NCBI GenBank assembly: GCA_963576735.1 | Contig: OY755171.1 | Span: 19,504,182-19,568,181 of the forward strand | Reading direction: 5' to 3' | Source of the DNA: Bedellia somnulentella | Taxonomy: Eukaryota; Arthropoda; Insecta; Lepidoptera; Bedelliidae | DNA length: 64,000 nucleotides | Shown here: one piece after another, positions 39,659-54,600 of the stretch | Layout: every line of letters starts with the position of its first letter | Numbering within the stretch: the first letter of the stretch is position 1 | The notes under the pieces: model-generated | Told to the model about the DNA's origin: nothing | Database searches by the model: none | The model's input: the letters and a program-made list of their open reading frames with translations, nothing else | Made by a program: the position numbers and the translations under genes

Positions 39659-42600
39659 GCATACATTTGTACAAACACAATTCCATTTAATAGATACTAA
39701 TTACCTTACTTATTATAAGCCAAAGAAAACAAAGTCACTCGACCAGTTGTTTAACAATGAGTCACCAAAATCAGCAGCCACAAAATTTAATAAATATTTT
39801 TCTAATGTTGATAAATCTCTCGCAGATGATATAATAAAGGAATGCCCAAAATCGTCAAAACAAACGTGTCCTATACGAAATACGCGGAATACAATTGATT
39901 CTTTCGTTCTGCTTGAAACAGATACGACAGAAATGGCCAGTACTGTCAACAGTCTCAACAACAAATACTCCACAGACCATGATATGATATCATCCGCCAT
40001 ATTTAAAAAAACCTACATGAACTGAATGCAATCCTGGTTCACTTGATAACAACTTTTATTTTGCCATCTTTTCCCCACCCAACTTTCCAAGAGTGGCTGA
40101 GGAATTTCTAATTATTTAGGAGCATCATGTATTTCGCATATGTATTATCTTTGCCGTTCATATTTATTGCTATTCATGGATATATATCATCATTACTGAA
40201 GGGGCCCAAGGCTGCATTGATAAAATAGACAACTAACAACCGAAGGAGTTACTTATACGTACCTACATTCAACTCACGGCTATAAATCCCAAAAAGGGGT
40301 AGCCAGAGCTTCAGAGCTAGAAACTCCTCAGCCACATTTGGAAGTTGATAGGGGAGAAGATGGCAGACCACCGCATCGCAAAAAAATCATTTTAAAAGTC
40401 CCATACCCTGAGTCGGCTCTTACGACACCCGTAGGTAGAAAATGATAGTGACATTCTAAGCCGGCACTACACGGCACGGTGTAACTTATGTGCTATTTAT
40501 TTAGTTTCAGATATAACTTACCAATACAGTTTCTAGGCCCAGCACTAAATGCCACCCAGCTATATACAAGATGTGAATTATTATCTGAGGCAAACCTCTC
40601 TGGTTTGAATTTCAAAGGGTCTGGGAAATATTCGGCCCTGCGTTGCATGTTGAACACATCAAGAACTATATTCCATCCTTTGGGCACTACATATCCATCA
40701 ATATCTAAAAATAATAGAAAAATTTCAACTATCGAAAAGCGTTTAACAAATGGATGTATTTTTAATCTCAATGTAAATAAATGGCAACCGTGATAGTCCA
40801 GTGGGTAGAACACTCGGTTATCGTGCAAACGACTAGTGTTCAAATCCTGGGTCGGGCCTACACCAATTTGTCTTTTCTAAAGACATATGTGTGGTTAATT
40901 TCTCATGGTTGTTAACGGTGAGGGAAAACATCGTGAGGAAACCCACATGGCTGAATTGTACTTAGTCATGTGACAGTGTATTCGTACAAAACGGCGATAG
41001 GCCTGCCCCCTATCACGTGAGTACACTGTCCATGCAAAACGTGGGTACTCTGAACACCAGGTGACAAAGTCACGTGATGTTCAGAAGTATTAGTACCTCT
41101 GCCAATCCCTTCGGGGATATTCGGCGTGAACGTTTATGTTATCTTATTATGTAATGTAAATATGAGCGCGTTGCGAAAAGTAAGGAAAACAGGTATGAGG
41201 CTTTCATGAAATAATGCTTATGATTTGTGTACTTTCTCAATTTATCTCACGACATCAATTCAATAATGGTGAACAGACCTATTTGAAATCAAAGCCACTT
41301 TGTATGATGCTGATGAAACTCTTTTAAGTCTTTCTCACTAATTATTCTTCATGGTTTATTTATTTCATGGTTGTGCTTATTGACACTAAATACAATAGTC
41401 TTGGTTAAAACTTTTTCTGAACTACCTATTAACTCTTACCGATATTAGTGGGCGCTACTCGTCCGATCAAAGGTACTGAAGGATACAGCCGCAAGGACTC
41501 TTTGATAACTTGTTCCAAATATTTCATTTGTTGAAGATCTCTAAAAATAAAAGTAAAACATATCACAATTTACGAAGTAAGGCGTTATTACTTTCCAAAG
41601 TTTTTCTGGAAGAGATCGCTTTTAGCGATAAGACCGCCAATTGTACCTCATCGTAAACAGTTTTTTTTATTTGTGTTTGATTTGCAATACAGAGTTATTC
41701 TTTTCTATTCTAAAAGCATTTGTTTTATAATAAGTGAATAAACGTGCAGTAACCTTTTTTTCATGTGAAAGTTTTTTAACGAAGTAATATTTTACAATAT
41801 TTTTAATCTTATCGGCTTTTAATCCCTAGAAGGGGTAGCCAGAGCTAAGGAATAGAAAATAGCTAAGCGACTTTTGGAAAGTTGAGAGGGGAAAAGATGG
41901 TGTGATAAAGGTTGTTAGTGATGGGTCTCCATCCGCATCGCCCAAAAATCCCTTAAAAGCCCCAATACCGTTAGTCGCCTCCTACGTACACCCACCGGAA
42001 GAAATGGGGTAGTGCTATTAGAAATTATAATATAGTATTAGAAATAATCCTCATATGAGATATTCATTAAAAAACATACTAATTAAAAGATTTGTTATTA
42101 TAAAAAAAACACACATTAAAATCTAACGATAAAAAGTAATATAAAATTAGTTATAAGTATTGAATCCCATCAACTTCCAAAAGTGGCTGAGGAGTTTCTC
42201 ATTCCAAAGCTCTGGCTACCCCGTTAAGGGATTTATAGCCGTGAGTATATGTATGTATGTATGAATGTAAGAATTGAATACAAAAGTGTATTTAAATATG
42301 TAGTTACCGATATGTTGGTTCAGTATTCAAATCTCCGAAAATGCTTCTTTGTTCCTCAAGAATTTTCTCACTGACACCCTCATTTGTGGCTATACAATAT
42401 AGAGTAAAACAAAGTGCAGAGGTTGTGGTATCGTGTCCCTGAAAATTTGCATATTTGGTTCATAATTAATTACAATATTATCACAAACATAAAATATCAT
42501 ACAGTTCCGTAATTAAATTTGTGTATCCGAATAATGAGTAGATTTTAATATGTGACATTGTCATATCAAAAATATTACATAAAATACTTGAATTGAAAAG

Positions 42601-45600
42601 ATGCTGAATAAAGCACCATTTTAAACCATTCCGTTACTTTTTGCGAGAAGACCATAGTTACTCTTATGGCACCTGACATAACTTAGATAGTTCGGCACCT
42701 TACTCATTCAATAAGAAAAGTAATGCAATAATGTTAGACAATAGCGTTACATAACAGTGAAAATTATCATTCAAATACGTACTAATATATCGGATTTTTT
42801 TGGAAAAAATATAATTTAAAGCGGAATTATTGTGTTAAAATTAAATTATCAGTAACACAGTAATAGTACAAAAAAATTAAAAAACTCAAGCCTATAAGTG
42901 CGTCTACTGTGTTTGCTAATGCAACAAGATGCAGCACCATTGCACAAAGCCAAGTCAACCTCCGTTTGTTGGACTTTTATTTGACGGAATGGCAATTGAG
43001 AGAAAATTTGATGGCGCACCCTACGTTAGATACGAGTAATACGCCCGATTTCTGAATAGAGTATTCCAGCTGAGAACAACCTAAGTATCGTTCTGTCGCA
43101 TTGAAATCTTAACAACTGAACGAGACGAAACGATACTTAAGTCGTTCTCAGCTTGAATACTCAATTCAGAAATCGAGCGATAGTACACTTATGTAATTTT
43201 TGTGTATAAACATGTGTCTAGTATAGTTTTAAGTAAAATTGCGGTAAAATATCCGAAATATAGTAAAAGGGGTCATTTTTGCGTGATTTTAAAGTTTCTA
43301 TATCACTGTGATAACTAGGACTTCAATGTAAATTGCGATTGTGATTATTCCTCAATAGTAGCTTCGATTATGACATGCTTACGACACTTAGCAATGTCCA
43401 CTTGATCACGTGCCAAATTTAGTTGAAATCAGACGAACTGTTCAAAAGGATTTCGATCACAAAGTGGCCTATCATCGTATAAGAGAAAAAAAATGATTAT
43501 ATTGATATGTCGCAGGAAAATCGTCAAACTCGTTAACTTATAAGTTTCCTAGGAAACTTGTAAGTTGACGAAAATCCGTCAAACAGCATGTGAATTCACA
43601 TCTTACCGGATAGATTTTAGGAAACTTGTAAAATAACGGACTCACCTCAGGAAAATTGTAAGTGGGGATCATTTATGACAAGTTTTCTAGTTTTGAATTA
43701 ATAATTTTATAAATTTGTAAGCCTCCTAATGGCTGCTAGTGAAATTGTTGATAGAACCAGTTACTTATGATGATTGGTTAAGAAGTGAGTTGAGTAAAGA
43801 AAAAAAGCATGAATTTAAAGTAATGACAATGTTTTGATATTTTCAAATATATAGTAAATGAGGAACTGGACTAAGAAGGGTTTCCTAGACGATAATCTTA
43901 CGTAATAATAAGCGAAAACTACGAATAATTGATTACGACAACGGATTTTTACACTACTTTCCATTTGTTAATCAACCAACCTTCTGACTTGCTTTTCACT
44001 CACTCACATCACAGTAGCGAATTACTACTAAAATTAGAAGAAGGCGCTGGGTATGCAGCTACTTCACCCAACAATCACTTAAAAAGCCTTTGGTTCCTCG
44101 TACGGCAACCGCGGGACTAAATATTATGAATGCAGTAAATTTGTAAGAGTTTAAAATCTTACAAGCATCGGTTAAGAATAGCACTAACATATTTCTGGCG
44201 GTAACCTATGACAATGGATGTCATTGGAGGCGATGCGGATGGAGACCTATCACCAATAATCTTTACATTACAATCTTTTCCCATTTAACTTCCAAAAGTA
44301 ACTAAGCTTTCTTATTCCGACGGTCAGGCGACACACCTCTTTTAGGGATTTATTGCCGCAAGTATAGGTGTGTATGTGTCGGTATAAAAACGCTCTTTAA
44401 AAAAAAGATCTAGAAGGTATTCATACTATATAACTATAAGGTACCACGATATATACGAGTACTCAAACAATTTATATTTAATCAAAAACTTTAAATTTAT
44501 ATATACATAGAGTGGACTTTTTACACTTAGTTTATACGCTAAGACTTGTTACATATAGGTAACAAGTCGTTTAGTCTGTGGTAAGTCGTCCGCGAGGAAG
44601 TACGTCTTAGGTAATACTCGTATCAATTGAATTTGCGAACGAAAAACGAATATGCCGAAGTGCACGTTACGTCGTTGTAAATCTAAATATGGAGTGCAAG
44701 CAGAAGAAGAAATCAGTTTATTTTTGTAACTATTTATATTTTTAATCATTAATTTTATGTGTTTCAATTTATATTTCTAAGAAATGTCTAGAATGTATTG
44801 TAATTTGAAACACCGGCATCTATTGTTAAGTAGATTCACTAAATCATTGAAGTTAATTCAGAGGTGTCAAACCTTTGGCTACTGTGGTCAAGCGAGAGAC
44901 TAGCGAGCGAGGCCCAGCTAACACTTTTTTATATTCAAACAAAACTCCCGTGACTGTGACATTTTTAAACTTGTTCAGTTCGTCAATCAATGTAACTTAA
45001 CAACTTTTGTCCCGTAAATGTAAAAAAGTCAGATGTTCCAAAGTTTGTATTTTTTTTAAAGTAACCTATGTATTAATGTAGCGGTCTTTACAGCATGTCG
45101 TTTGGTTGAATGCGTTTTTCAGAGCAACGCAATTTCGAATTACTGAAAAACACTGCGGTCGTTTTAAACTGAACGATCCGCGTTGTTTGTTCCTCGTGTC
45201 GCTATACGTTTTATAAAGAAAATTGTTTGATATGATAGTATAGATAGTCTTTAGTATACCTACTTGCATTTTGATGAACCAGCCAAATGTTTACTACCAC
45301 TGCTTAGCAGTGTAGGTATAGGGATGGGAATACTATTTAATTTGGGTCGTTATATTTGTACTGTATTTTAAAATTTGCATATAGGTCAAATCAAAATCAA
45401 AATCATAAATCATTTAGGTATAAGTTTAACTCTTAAACCCTACCCGGGGGTCCAGTAAACCCCAGCGTTTGATTTAACTAAAATATTTTTGCGGAAACAA
45501 AACGCACGGTCATGTGACTCAAGCTATTCCTCGTTAACACCGTCAGCCATCTTGTCGCCAGTAGTGCGTTTGCATTCGTGCACTGAGAACGTAATTATTG

Positions 45601-48600
45601 CTATTTTGGGGTTTGTCAGACCCCAGGGTAGGAATACAAACAACAAATACAGTGTGTCCAGGAGAACAAAAAGATGGCCAATGGCAATTTTTTTTGGTCT
45701 TATGAATATAGTGGGAGTTAATTCATTTGTACTTTTAAAAATGGCCACAAGAAAAGAAATGAAAAGACGTGTTTTCCTAAAGAAACTGGCCATGGACTTG
45801 ATCACCCCCCAAATGGAAGAAAGAATAACATGCCCTACTTTGCCCACCAATCTTCAAGAGCTCCTAAGAGGAATCTTAAAAAAGAAGCGTCCATTGGACG
45901 ACCCTACTCCTGCTCCCGCTGCAAAAAAAAGGTGTGCTGTCTGCCCAAGGGGGAAGGACCGTAAGACCAAGGTTTACTGTGGCATGTGCCAAAAACCTAT
46001 ATGCGGAGAACACACCATGCCCAGATGTAATGAATGTGTCACCAAAAAAAAATAAATATTTGTTTGTAATATTTGTTTAGTTTGCTTTCTTAATAAATAA
46101 TACTTTTATTAAATTTGTGTTTTATTCATTCAGTATTAATGAGTTAATATTGGGGTCCACAAAACCCCTGGGTAGGAATAATGTTTCTCCTGGGATGGGT
46201 AGGGTTCAAGGGTTAAATTGCTGAATTGATGTTTTAATGAAAAATTATAACGTTTTTTCTTTAAAAATTGTTTGATTATTCTGCTATCTATACAGGAAAT
46301 AACGCATTTACAATAACTAGAATAATAAATGAAAAATTCACTCCTTAAAATTATAACTGTGACAAAGGACGATGGGACAAAACGTCCCCGCCATCCAACA
46401 GATTTCAAGTGTCATTTGAAACATCTATTAGAATAGAGAACTTTTTACTATGGCAACATATTTCAAATGCTTGGGGTTTCGATTTTATAATATATTCTTC
46501 TTTTTTTGACACATATCCCATGACTGTTGTAGGGTGGGGACGGGGTTCATACAAAATCCCCCATGGTCCTTTACATATATTTTTTTTTTCAAGGGATCTG
46601 ATTGTATTGTATCGAGTCCCTTAAAAAACTTTTTCATATACATAACATAACATAAACGTTTACGCCGTTTATCCTCAAAGGGGTTGGCAGAGGTACCAAT
46701 ACTTCTTAACAAAAAGTGACAGTCACTTAGTGTCCAAAGTAGGTACATTTTGCTTAGACAGTGTACTCACGTGATAGGGGGCAGGCCTATCGCCGTTTTG
46801 TACAAATACACAACTTAGCACAACTCGGCCACGTGGGTTTCCTCAACAACCATGATAAATTAACCACACATATGACTTTAGAAAATACAAATTGGTGTAG
46901 GCCTGACCCGGGATTTAAACTCACGCCTGTCTTTTTACGGGCAGGTGTTCTACGCATTTGACTATCATGTCGTTATAGTTTCCTTTTCCATCGTTTAATT
47001 CCAATTCCAAGTAATTTTTAGTTTAGTAAAATAAGTTTTAATGTGAATTTGAAAGTTAAAATTAAATAATAAAATCTTTTTTTTACCACATTCAAATAGT
47101 TCTTTCAAAATATAGATAACCATGTACATCACTAGCGTTCCTAGGACCTTAATACAACTAACGTCATCGAATATTCAAAAGCTGAATTATTTCATATATT
47201 GGAAAAATGTATAAGTTATTCCAGTGAACGTTAGATGGCGTTATTCTTTCCAAGATTAGAAGTTTTTTGTACGAAGTGTCCCATCTATAATTTAAATCTT
47301 TTTGTTCATGAAAACCTCATGTGGTGATTAATACTAATAAATAAAGAATAAATAAAGGAAAGAAAAACTTCGAGGCGGGAAGTTCCCGCCTGTGTCGAAC
47401 CGAACTTTATTAGTGTCCCATCTATGTTCTAGTAAGTATAGTTTAATATCTTTGTATTTAATAAATACTCTTAAAACTTTTTAATTTTATGTCAGTGACA
47501 TCAAATAAATAGATTAGCATTAGTAAAGCAAGAAAAAGATTAGTTTCGATTGTCGAGTTGACCGAATCCGTCACGTCACGTGACCGCCGCCAGCCAATCC
47601 GATCCGCATTGACTAACATCTCTTCGCGCCATCAGCGCTGCATTTACAACTTTCCTAGCGGGATTCAGGAAACTTGTAAAGTTCCTAAAATACAGAATTT
47701 TAAAGTTGGAAACTGGTCAAAAATTATCCCCACTTACAATTTTGCTGAGGTGAGTTCGTTATTTTACAAGTTTCCTAAAACCTATCAGGTAAAATGTAAA
47801 TTCGCACGCTGTTTGACGGATTTCCGTCAACTTACAAGTGTACTAAAGTTAACGAGTTTGACGATTTTCCTGCGACAGATACACAAAACAAATTTATAAG
47901 TATTGTAAGTCCAAACCATGAGAATATATTAATTTTCGCTTTTTTACAAAGAATAAACGACTGAAGTTAGTTGATACTCATTTACAGGTTAAAGACCTCA
48001 ATGGCTGTAACTATCAGTTAGCGACAACGTGTTTTTACGAATTAACGAGCAGCTGTTGTCTTTTTAAATGGTAAATTTTAAAAGTTATTTGCTTGTCTTT
48101 GTGTATTTTAAAAGACAAATAACTTGCTGATGCCAAACCAACAATGACGAGAACTCAAATCGTACAAAAATACTTTGAAATGAAAAACATTCTCTGATAA
48201 ACTAGCCAAGTCTAAGGTTCCTTACTGCGGTTCCTTAAACTTTAATCATATTATAGTAGAATATGATTAAAGTTTAAGGGAAACTTAGAAATAATCACCA
48301 GAGTTCTTACAACTAAAAATAAAGATAGATTAGAATCACAAAAAAATGTTAAATGGACTCTACATAATCGGCAAAGAAGTTTAGAAGATTTGAATAAATC
48401 TGAAAATAACTTAGTAAGTAAACTTGTACATACTAAACGTGTCAAGAATGTTCAACGGCCAAGTCACGTAAAATTAACTATAATAATAAATCGCAGTAAG
48501 GGACCTTGGACTTGGCTCCACTTATTTTAGTGATTTCATTACTTTTTAGAGATAAACAAGCAGCTCTATCGAGACTTGGCTAGTTTTTTACAGAATGGTT

Positions 48601-51600
48601 CTCGAATGGGGCCCTGGAAATGCGAAACGGTTCCAGAAAAGGATGGTACGGCAGTGTTTTCTTCGCGCTCGACTTGGTGGGGGCACTGCCGTGCCCCCAG
48701 ATATAACACGTACAACAGGATTGGCAAGTACAACGGATTACCTGTTTTTAAACGCGACATAAAAAGGTGCTCGTAACAATTATTTATTTTCTGGTCCTAA
48801 ACATAGAACTGTTTATACATGCAATATTTTTTTTAGACGTAGCGTTGATTTATATAATAAGGAATTTTCATCTCAAATTGATTTGTTTGAAAATAGTCCA
48901 AGCTCATTTTTAAGATGCCTTAAAAAACTATTCTTGGAGGTGTAATATTACGTTTGTTGTTATTGTTATTTATATTACTTTTGTATCTCACTTAAGAATC
49001 TTTTGTAACTTGTAGAATGTATTATAACTATTTAAACATACATCTAGCTAGAATTAAACTACGCTAATTTCAATTGTTTCTATGTATTTAGGGAACTATA
49101 GGTTTATGATATGTCCTTGTAAACTTTATACATATTTGTTAAAACGACTGTTTGTTTCCTCAATAAAATAAAATAAATAAAATAAAAGAAATCGTAATAT
49201 TTATTCAACATACGATTATTGGAGGAGAAAGATAAATGTATTTGATCATGTAGTTGAAATATTTAATAAGGCAGTATTTAATTATTATATTACATTCGGT
49301 TATATTGCGATATAAAGTACAACTATAAGAAAACTTCTGGTTCTCACGGAAAAAATCTAAAAAGCGCGATGTAACGCTGGATATGATCAGTTGTTAAACC
49401 AAGACACACTATATTATATGTTTTCCTTTGTGAAACTAAAATCCTAAATTTCATGTTCATATTCGTTTGCAATATATTACCTTGTTTTAAACGACACACA
49501 GCGCCATCACCAATCGACCCAGCTAGCGAACAATATTTTTGTTTTCCCTCGGGAATATATTTTTTTCCGAGATAAAAAGTATCCTATAATTTATCCAGAC
49601 TTCTAACTACACGTTTACAAAATTTCAAAGCAATTGCTTCAGTAGTTACGGCGTGAAAACGGGACAAACAAACAAACTCACTTTCCGATTTAAAATATTA
49701 GTAAGGATTTTAACATTTGTCACAAGGCGGACCAAAATAATAAACGCCTTTTTTTAAAAGCTCAGCATTTTTCAAAACAACGTTTATTGGCAAATTGGTA
49801 AACGGATTATACGACAGGATTGGGGAGTATATGTAAGAACATCCTTTATAAATATACTGATAAGTTAAAGAGCTTATTCCATTTGTCTGAATGAAGACGT
49901 CTGAAAGCCACAGAATCTGAATTCAGACTAGTGGAATAACGTTCAGAACGCTAGAACTGAAATTTGTGTAGTGGAATAACAAGCGTCTGCGGCAGTCACT
50001 TCGAAGGACGTCTGAATTCAGCAACGATAAAGTGTAATGGAATAAGCTCTTCAATTACCTAGTCTTCTTATCGTATTAATTTACCCCATTTACTCGATTT
50101 TCCCCCGACTTTTGTATTTCGCATGTAACCTAACTCCTCCTAAACGGTATATCCAACTAAATTTGCATTATGGTCAAAGGCATCAGGCAAGAACCAAGTT
50201 GTGACCGAGAGATTTTTCGAATACATATTACCATTGAGAAATGATCACCCTTTATAGTTTTCCATGTAGGTCTATGGGAATCTATTGTAAAAAAATCTGT
50301 TACTTCTTTGATTTTGTTCAGCTACGCTTAAAATTTCCTCAAGCTTTATTGCCCATCTTTTTTTAGTTTCAATTATAATATTATTAAAAAGATTACCTCG
50401 AACATAAACGTGTCTACCTCTTCCTGCACACTTTTGATGTCTAACCGTTGGCCATTAATCTCAGAGAGCAGTAATAAATCTAAGAAAGCATTTTTTTTCT
50501 TTATACCTGTAATTATACTTCTCATTAAGATCAATTGAGTTTTTGAGTTATGTTAGACAAGAACATACATACATACATATACTCACGGCCATGAACCAGA
50601 AAAAAGGGTAGCCAGAGCTACGATAACCTAAAATAATAACAATTTACCGGAATCATTATAGCCAAATTTGACGGGAAAAAATCCCAAATGAATTAAAAAC
50701 ATTCTAAAAAGACAACTTTATTAAAAAACGGATGGAAGTCCAAACCTTGGTAATTATAGTATATTGATAGTAAATTGTGTTGAAGTAACCAAATTGGTTA
50801 AAAATCTTAACAAGCACAATCTCAAATTTTTAAGATTAGATTTAAGTCTCCTATGTACCATAACTTGTTTTCTTTTTTAAAATAAACGGTTTTTTTTCTG
50901 AGCTATAAATTCCTCAGCCACATTTCGCACTTAATAGGGGGCAAGATTAGATGGTAATAATAAAGTATCGTTGGTGATGGGTCTTCAACCGCATCGCCCA
51001 AAAGCCACTTAAAAAACCCTTATGACCTTAAGGAGTATTGACATTCTAAGCCGTCACTACACGACAAAGACAAGAAGTATATATTTTTACCTGATTCATA
51101 ATCGTATGATGCAAGAGTAACATTCATTAGCTGAAGTTGGTTGTTTCTCACTTCAATTACTCTTCTTGATTTGCTATGGACAATTTCTAGGGCATCATCG
51201 TAGGTTTTCTTAATTGGTAACAGATTGAATATAAAATCAATCCCAATAAGAGGATTGAATACCCTTTTAATTGTAATTTTACTGATTCTAAAACAAAAGT
51301 TATTATTCAGTTGTACGTATGACAAACATGTTGTAAAAAAACCTGGATCTATACATACTTATCTATTGCGCTAACATATTCTGATTCTACATCTCTTAGA
51401 GCATTAACAGACACACCCATTGCTGCTTCTGAAAAAAAAACAGATAAAAGATTATAAATTGACATCAATAATTAGTCGCCAATGTTGTAAGTTTTATGGT
51501 ATCTTACATATTTTTGATGAAACGAAATAGGGCAGATGTGGTACTCTCAAACAATTTACATACAAATTGAAGGAACCAAACACAAATTCAGGCAGTATGT

Positions 51601-54600
51601 TATTTAAAAATGTATGTTAGCGCGTCGCTCTTTTGATCTCATGTTATTGACAAATCCGATTTTCGCAACAAATGTTCTACATTATATATAATAATAATCG
51701 GGATTAACCAACGAATGTTTTTAAAACCACTTACGTGATATGGTTGCCCGACGTTTCGGCACACCTACTGGTGCCATTGTCAGGGGCTATAATAATCGTA
51801 TTATTATACATAATGTCTACAAACCGCGAGAGTTTCAAAAGTGTAAATGTTCTACATTTACTGAAAGTCAGCACCCCTCCGATATAAATATATGTGATAC
51901 CCGTGGGTGGTTGAGCCTTGAGCTCATCTCTCTTTGGATCGAGCTCATCACATATTTTCCTCTCAAACTCGATTGCCTTAGTACTCGTTGTATGCCTCCA
52001 AGCCGGTTGGTCCCCTGCCATTACCTCCCACTGTGACGGGTCAATGTCACAACGCTTCATGTGACGCTTGGGCACATCTTTGTGCAGAAGAAATAGGCCA
52101 CCTGGTTACCGCTTGCCACTACGTCCTTGATTCCGCCAAAATTTGGCCTTCGTAGGACTTCCGTGTAGCGAACACGATGAGACCAGCGATTGTTTGTATT
52201 GTCACGTAACCAATATGCGAATACGCTTACACTAAGCATACCATGTCTAAGAGGCATGCAAGAGAAGAAGAACGATTGCCATATATGGCGTTAAAATGTA
52301 ATCATATTAACGATATAAACGAAGCAGAAAAAATATTACGGGAGATCTTTTACAAGCAGGTATCAAATGTTCGATCAGTTGATTCGGAGTGGCTAAGACG
52401 AGAGGTTTTTGACCAACTAATCACAAATTTTGTACAAATTGGTTCTTAGAAAGATATTGTAGAATGTATTTTATTGCATTGTATTATCATTTATATTGTA
52501 TAATAACACTTTAAACTCATAAAGTGATGTTTATTGCACCAAATTAAGGCATATAGAACCACTTATTCATACCAAAGTAGCCATACATTAAGAGGAGAGA
52601 AAGGTTTCTGTGAACTATGAGATATGTCATCGAGGTTACAAAATTTATATTTGTATATTTCGGTTCCGATGCAATTTATATAAATGTTCCCACAGTAATT
52701 CTTACTAATAGACTATTTATTCGTCATTATTATATATTTATCAATCACCTCTTGATCATTCTCCTCGAACGTATCATAACATATCAATATTAATTAGTGT
52801 TCTATATTAATTTCCTACATGCATTTTACTACGCAGCTATCACAATATTGAACTCTTTGAGTTCAGACTGTAAATGTATGTCAAGGGCTTACTTACATGC
52901 GCAAGCAATATCTTATAACTAAGATTATTGTTCTCGTCACTCTGAATTTACTGAACCTCATACCACCTAAAAAGGTTATTTTATATTTAAAGCGCATTGT
53001 GGATAAACACACATCATTATTGCGGCTTTCTACTTTTTGGCTTAATAATAATAAAATAAGAATATTGCAGTAATTCAAAAATACTTCATTACCTGTTATA
53101 TTGTCCAAAGCAGCTAAAGCCATAATTGGAAAAAGGTTGACTGGTTTACCATCAGCGACAAGACTAAGTTTTTGAATAAGAATTTTTTGATTTTTTAAAA
53201 ATATAGGTAAAAATGTTTGTAAGATATTAAAATGAAACGCTGGTGTCAAAAGCTTTCTGTGTGCTTTCCATTTGGAATCTGAAAACATGAAAGGAGACAA
53301 TACAATTCTTAGTTAAATACCCAAGACCATTTAAAAGTAATAACTTCTACAATAAAAATACTTTGTATGTTTATCTCTCGATGGATCATTGTATAAAAAC
53401 ATGTACAAACAATGTACAAGACAGATACATATAGAAAAAAAGCTTTAAGACAGTAAATAATTATGCCCACGTACTCGTATGAGAACAAAAGACGACAAGA
53501 CTCTATTTGTGTGTTTATTCGAGCGTCATTTATTTCTATGTGAGTTAGAGGATGGGATAGTGGTATAACTTCTAAGAATGGGGGGGGGGGAACAAGGTAT
53601 AGGCTTTCAAAGTTGATAAACTTTATTGAAAGATTTTAGTGTAAAATTTTACTTACAGCTGAATTATAATTTTATGAGTTTATCACGAGACAGAGTTCGA
53701 AAATTGTATACTTTCGTCTCACGTAATGTAACAGATGTTGCAGAGTGCAACGAACGTTTACAATTACGATTAGTTATCAGAATCCAGTGTTCAAGTAAAA
53801 TTTGCAGTGCGAATGTCATAGGCGTTTCATTTTGAACCCTATCATCCCTCTATAAATCAGTTTAGGGTGAAGATATTACTGTCACGTGATACCGTTTACT
53901 AACTCGCTAGTAAATCCAAATTTCCCAATTACTGTTCTATCTCTGGTCACATTAATCATAAGTTAAAGTTTATATGACGTTGACGGTAAGAATAAGTTGA
54001 TAATTCTACTTATGACGTTACTGTTTTTGTACAGTACGCCCCGTAATATTTTTACCAAGATTAAACTAGGTATAAATAAAGAAGGCGTTTATTTACCTGT
54101 TGATGTTAATAACCCTTGACCAAGCCATTTGTGTAGATGTTTATATGAGTCAGCTTTCGATATGTAATCAGTATTTGACAAAATAACCTGGAATAATAGA
54201 ATAATTATTTATTATTATTTATTTATAAAATCAGACAACAAGGGTCCATAGTGTTAGTAACATTATTATCTTAGCCTATGTTAGTATACAATATTATCTA
54301 TTTATTTATTTAATCAATCAATTAGCACCCGCGCAAGGTGCTGCATTATTGGGGAGTCGTAGCTGCCTGCTATGGTCCTCAGGATAGATTTAGGGCTGCT
54401 CCGCACCCTGCAGAGCAACGAAGCGGCTTTTTTGCGCATAATGGCATAAAAGTCGTCTGTACGGTTCTGCGCAAACATGCCCGAAGCACTGCAAAAGCGA
54501 GGCAGCCCCAACAACATTCTGAAACCATTGTTGTATTAGACTCGCAGAGCAGTGATGGCCCGCTGCGTATATCTGGTCCATAGGGTGCACGTATAAAATA

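Noticed and set aside
39590..39665. Possible CRISPR-like or satellite array
   Set aside because: It is a simple CA microsatellite without spacers, in a eukaryotic genome.
40493..40521. C-terminal extension of the 116-codon P450 frame past NCIG
   Set aside because: A GT donor at 40521-40520 ends the exon, and the next exon at 34984 continues with QKFAMMEMK as in other P450s.
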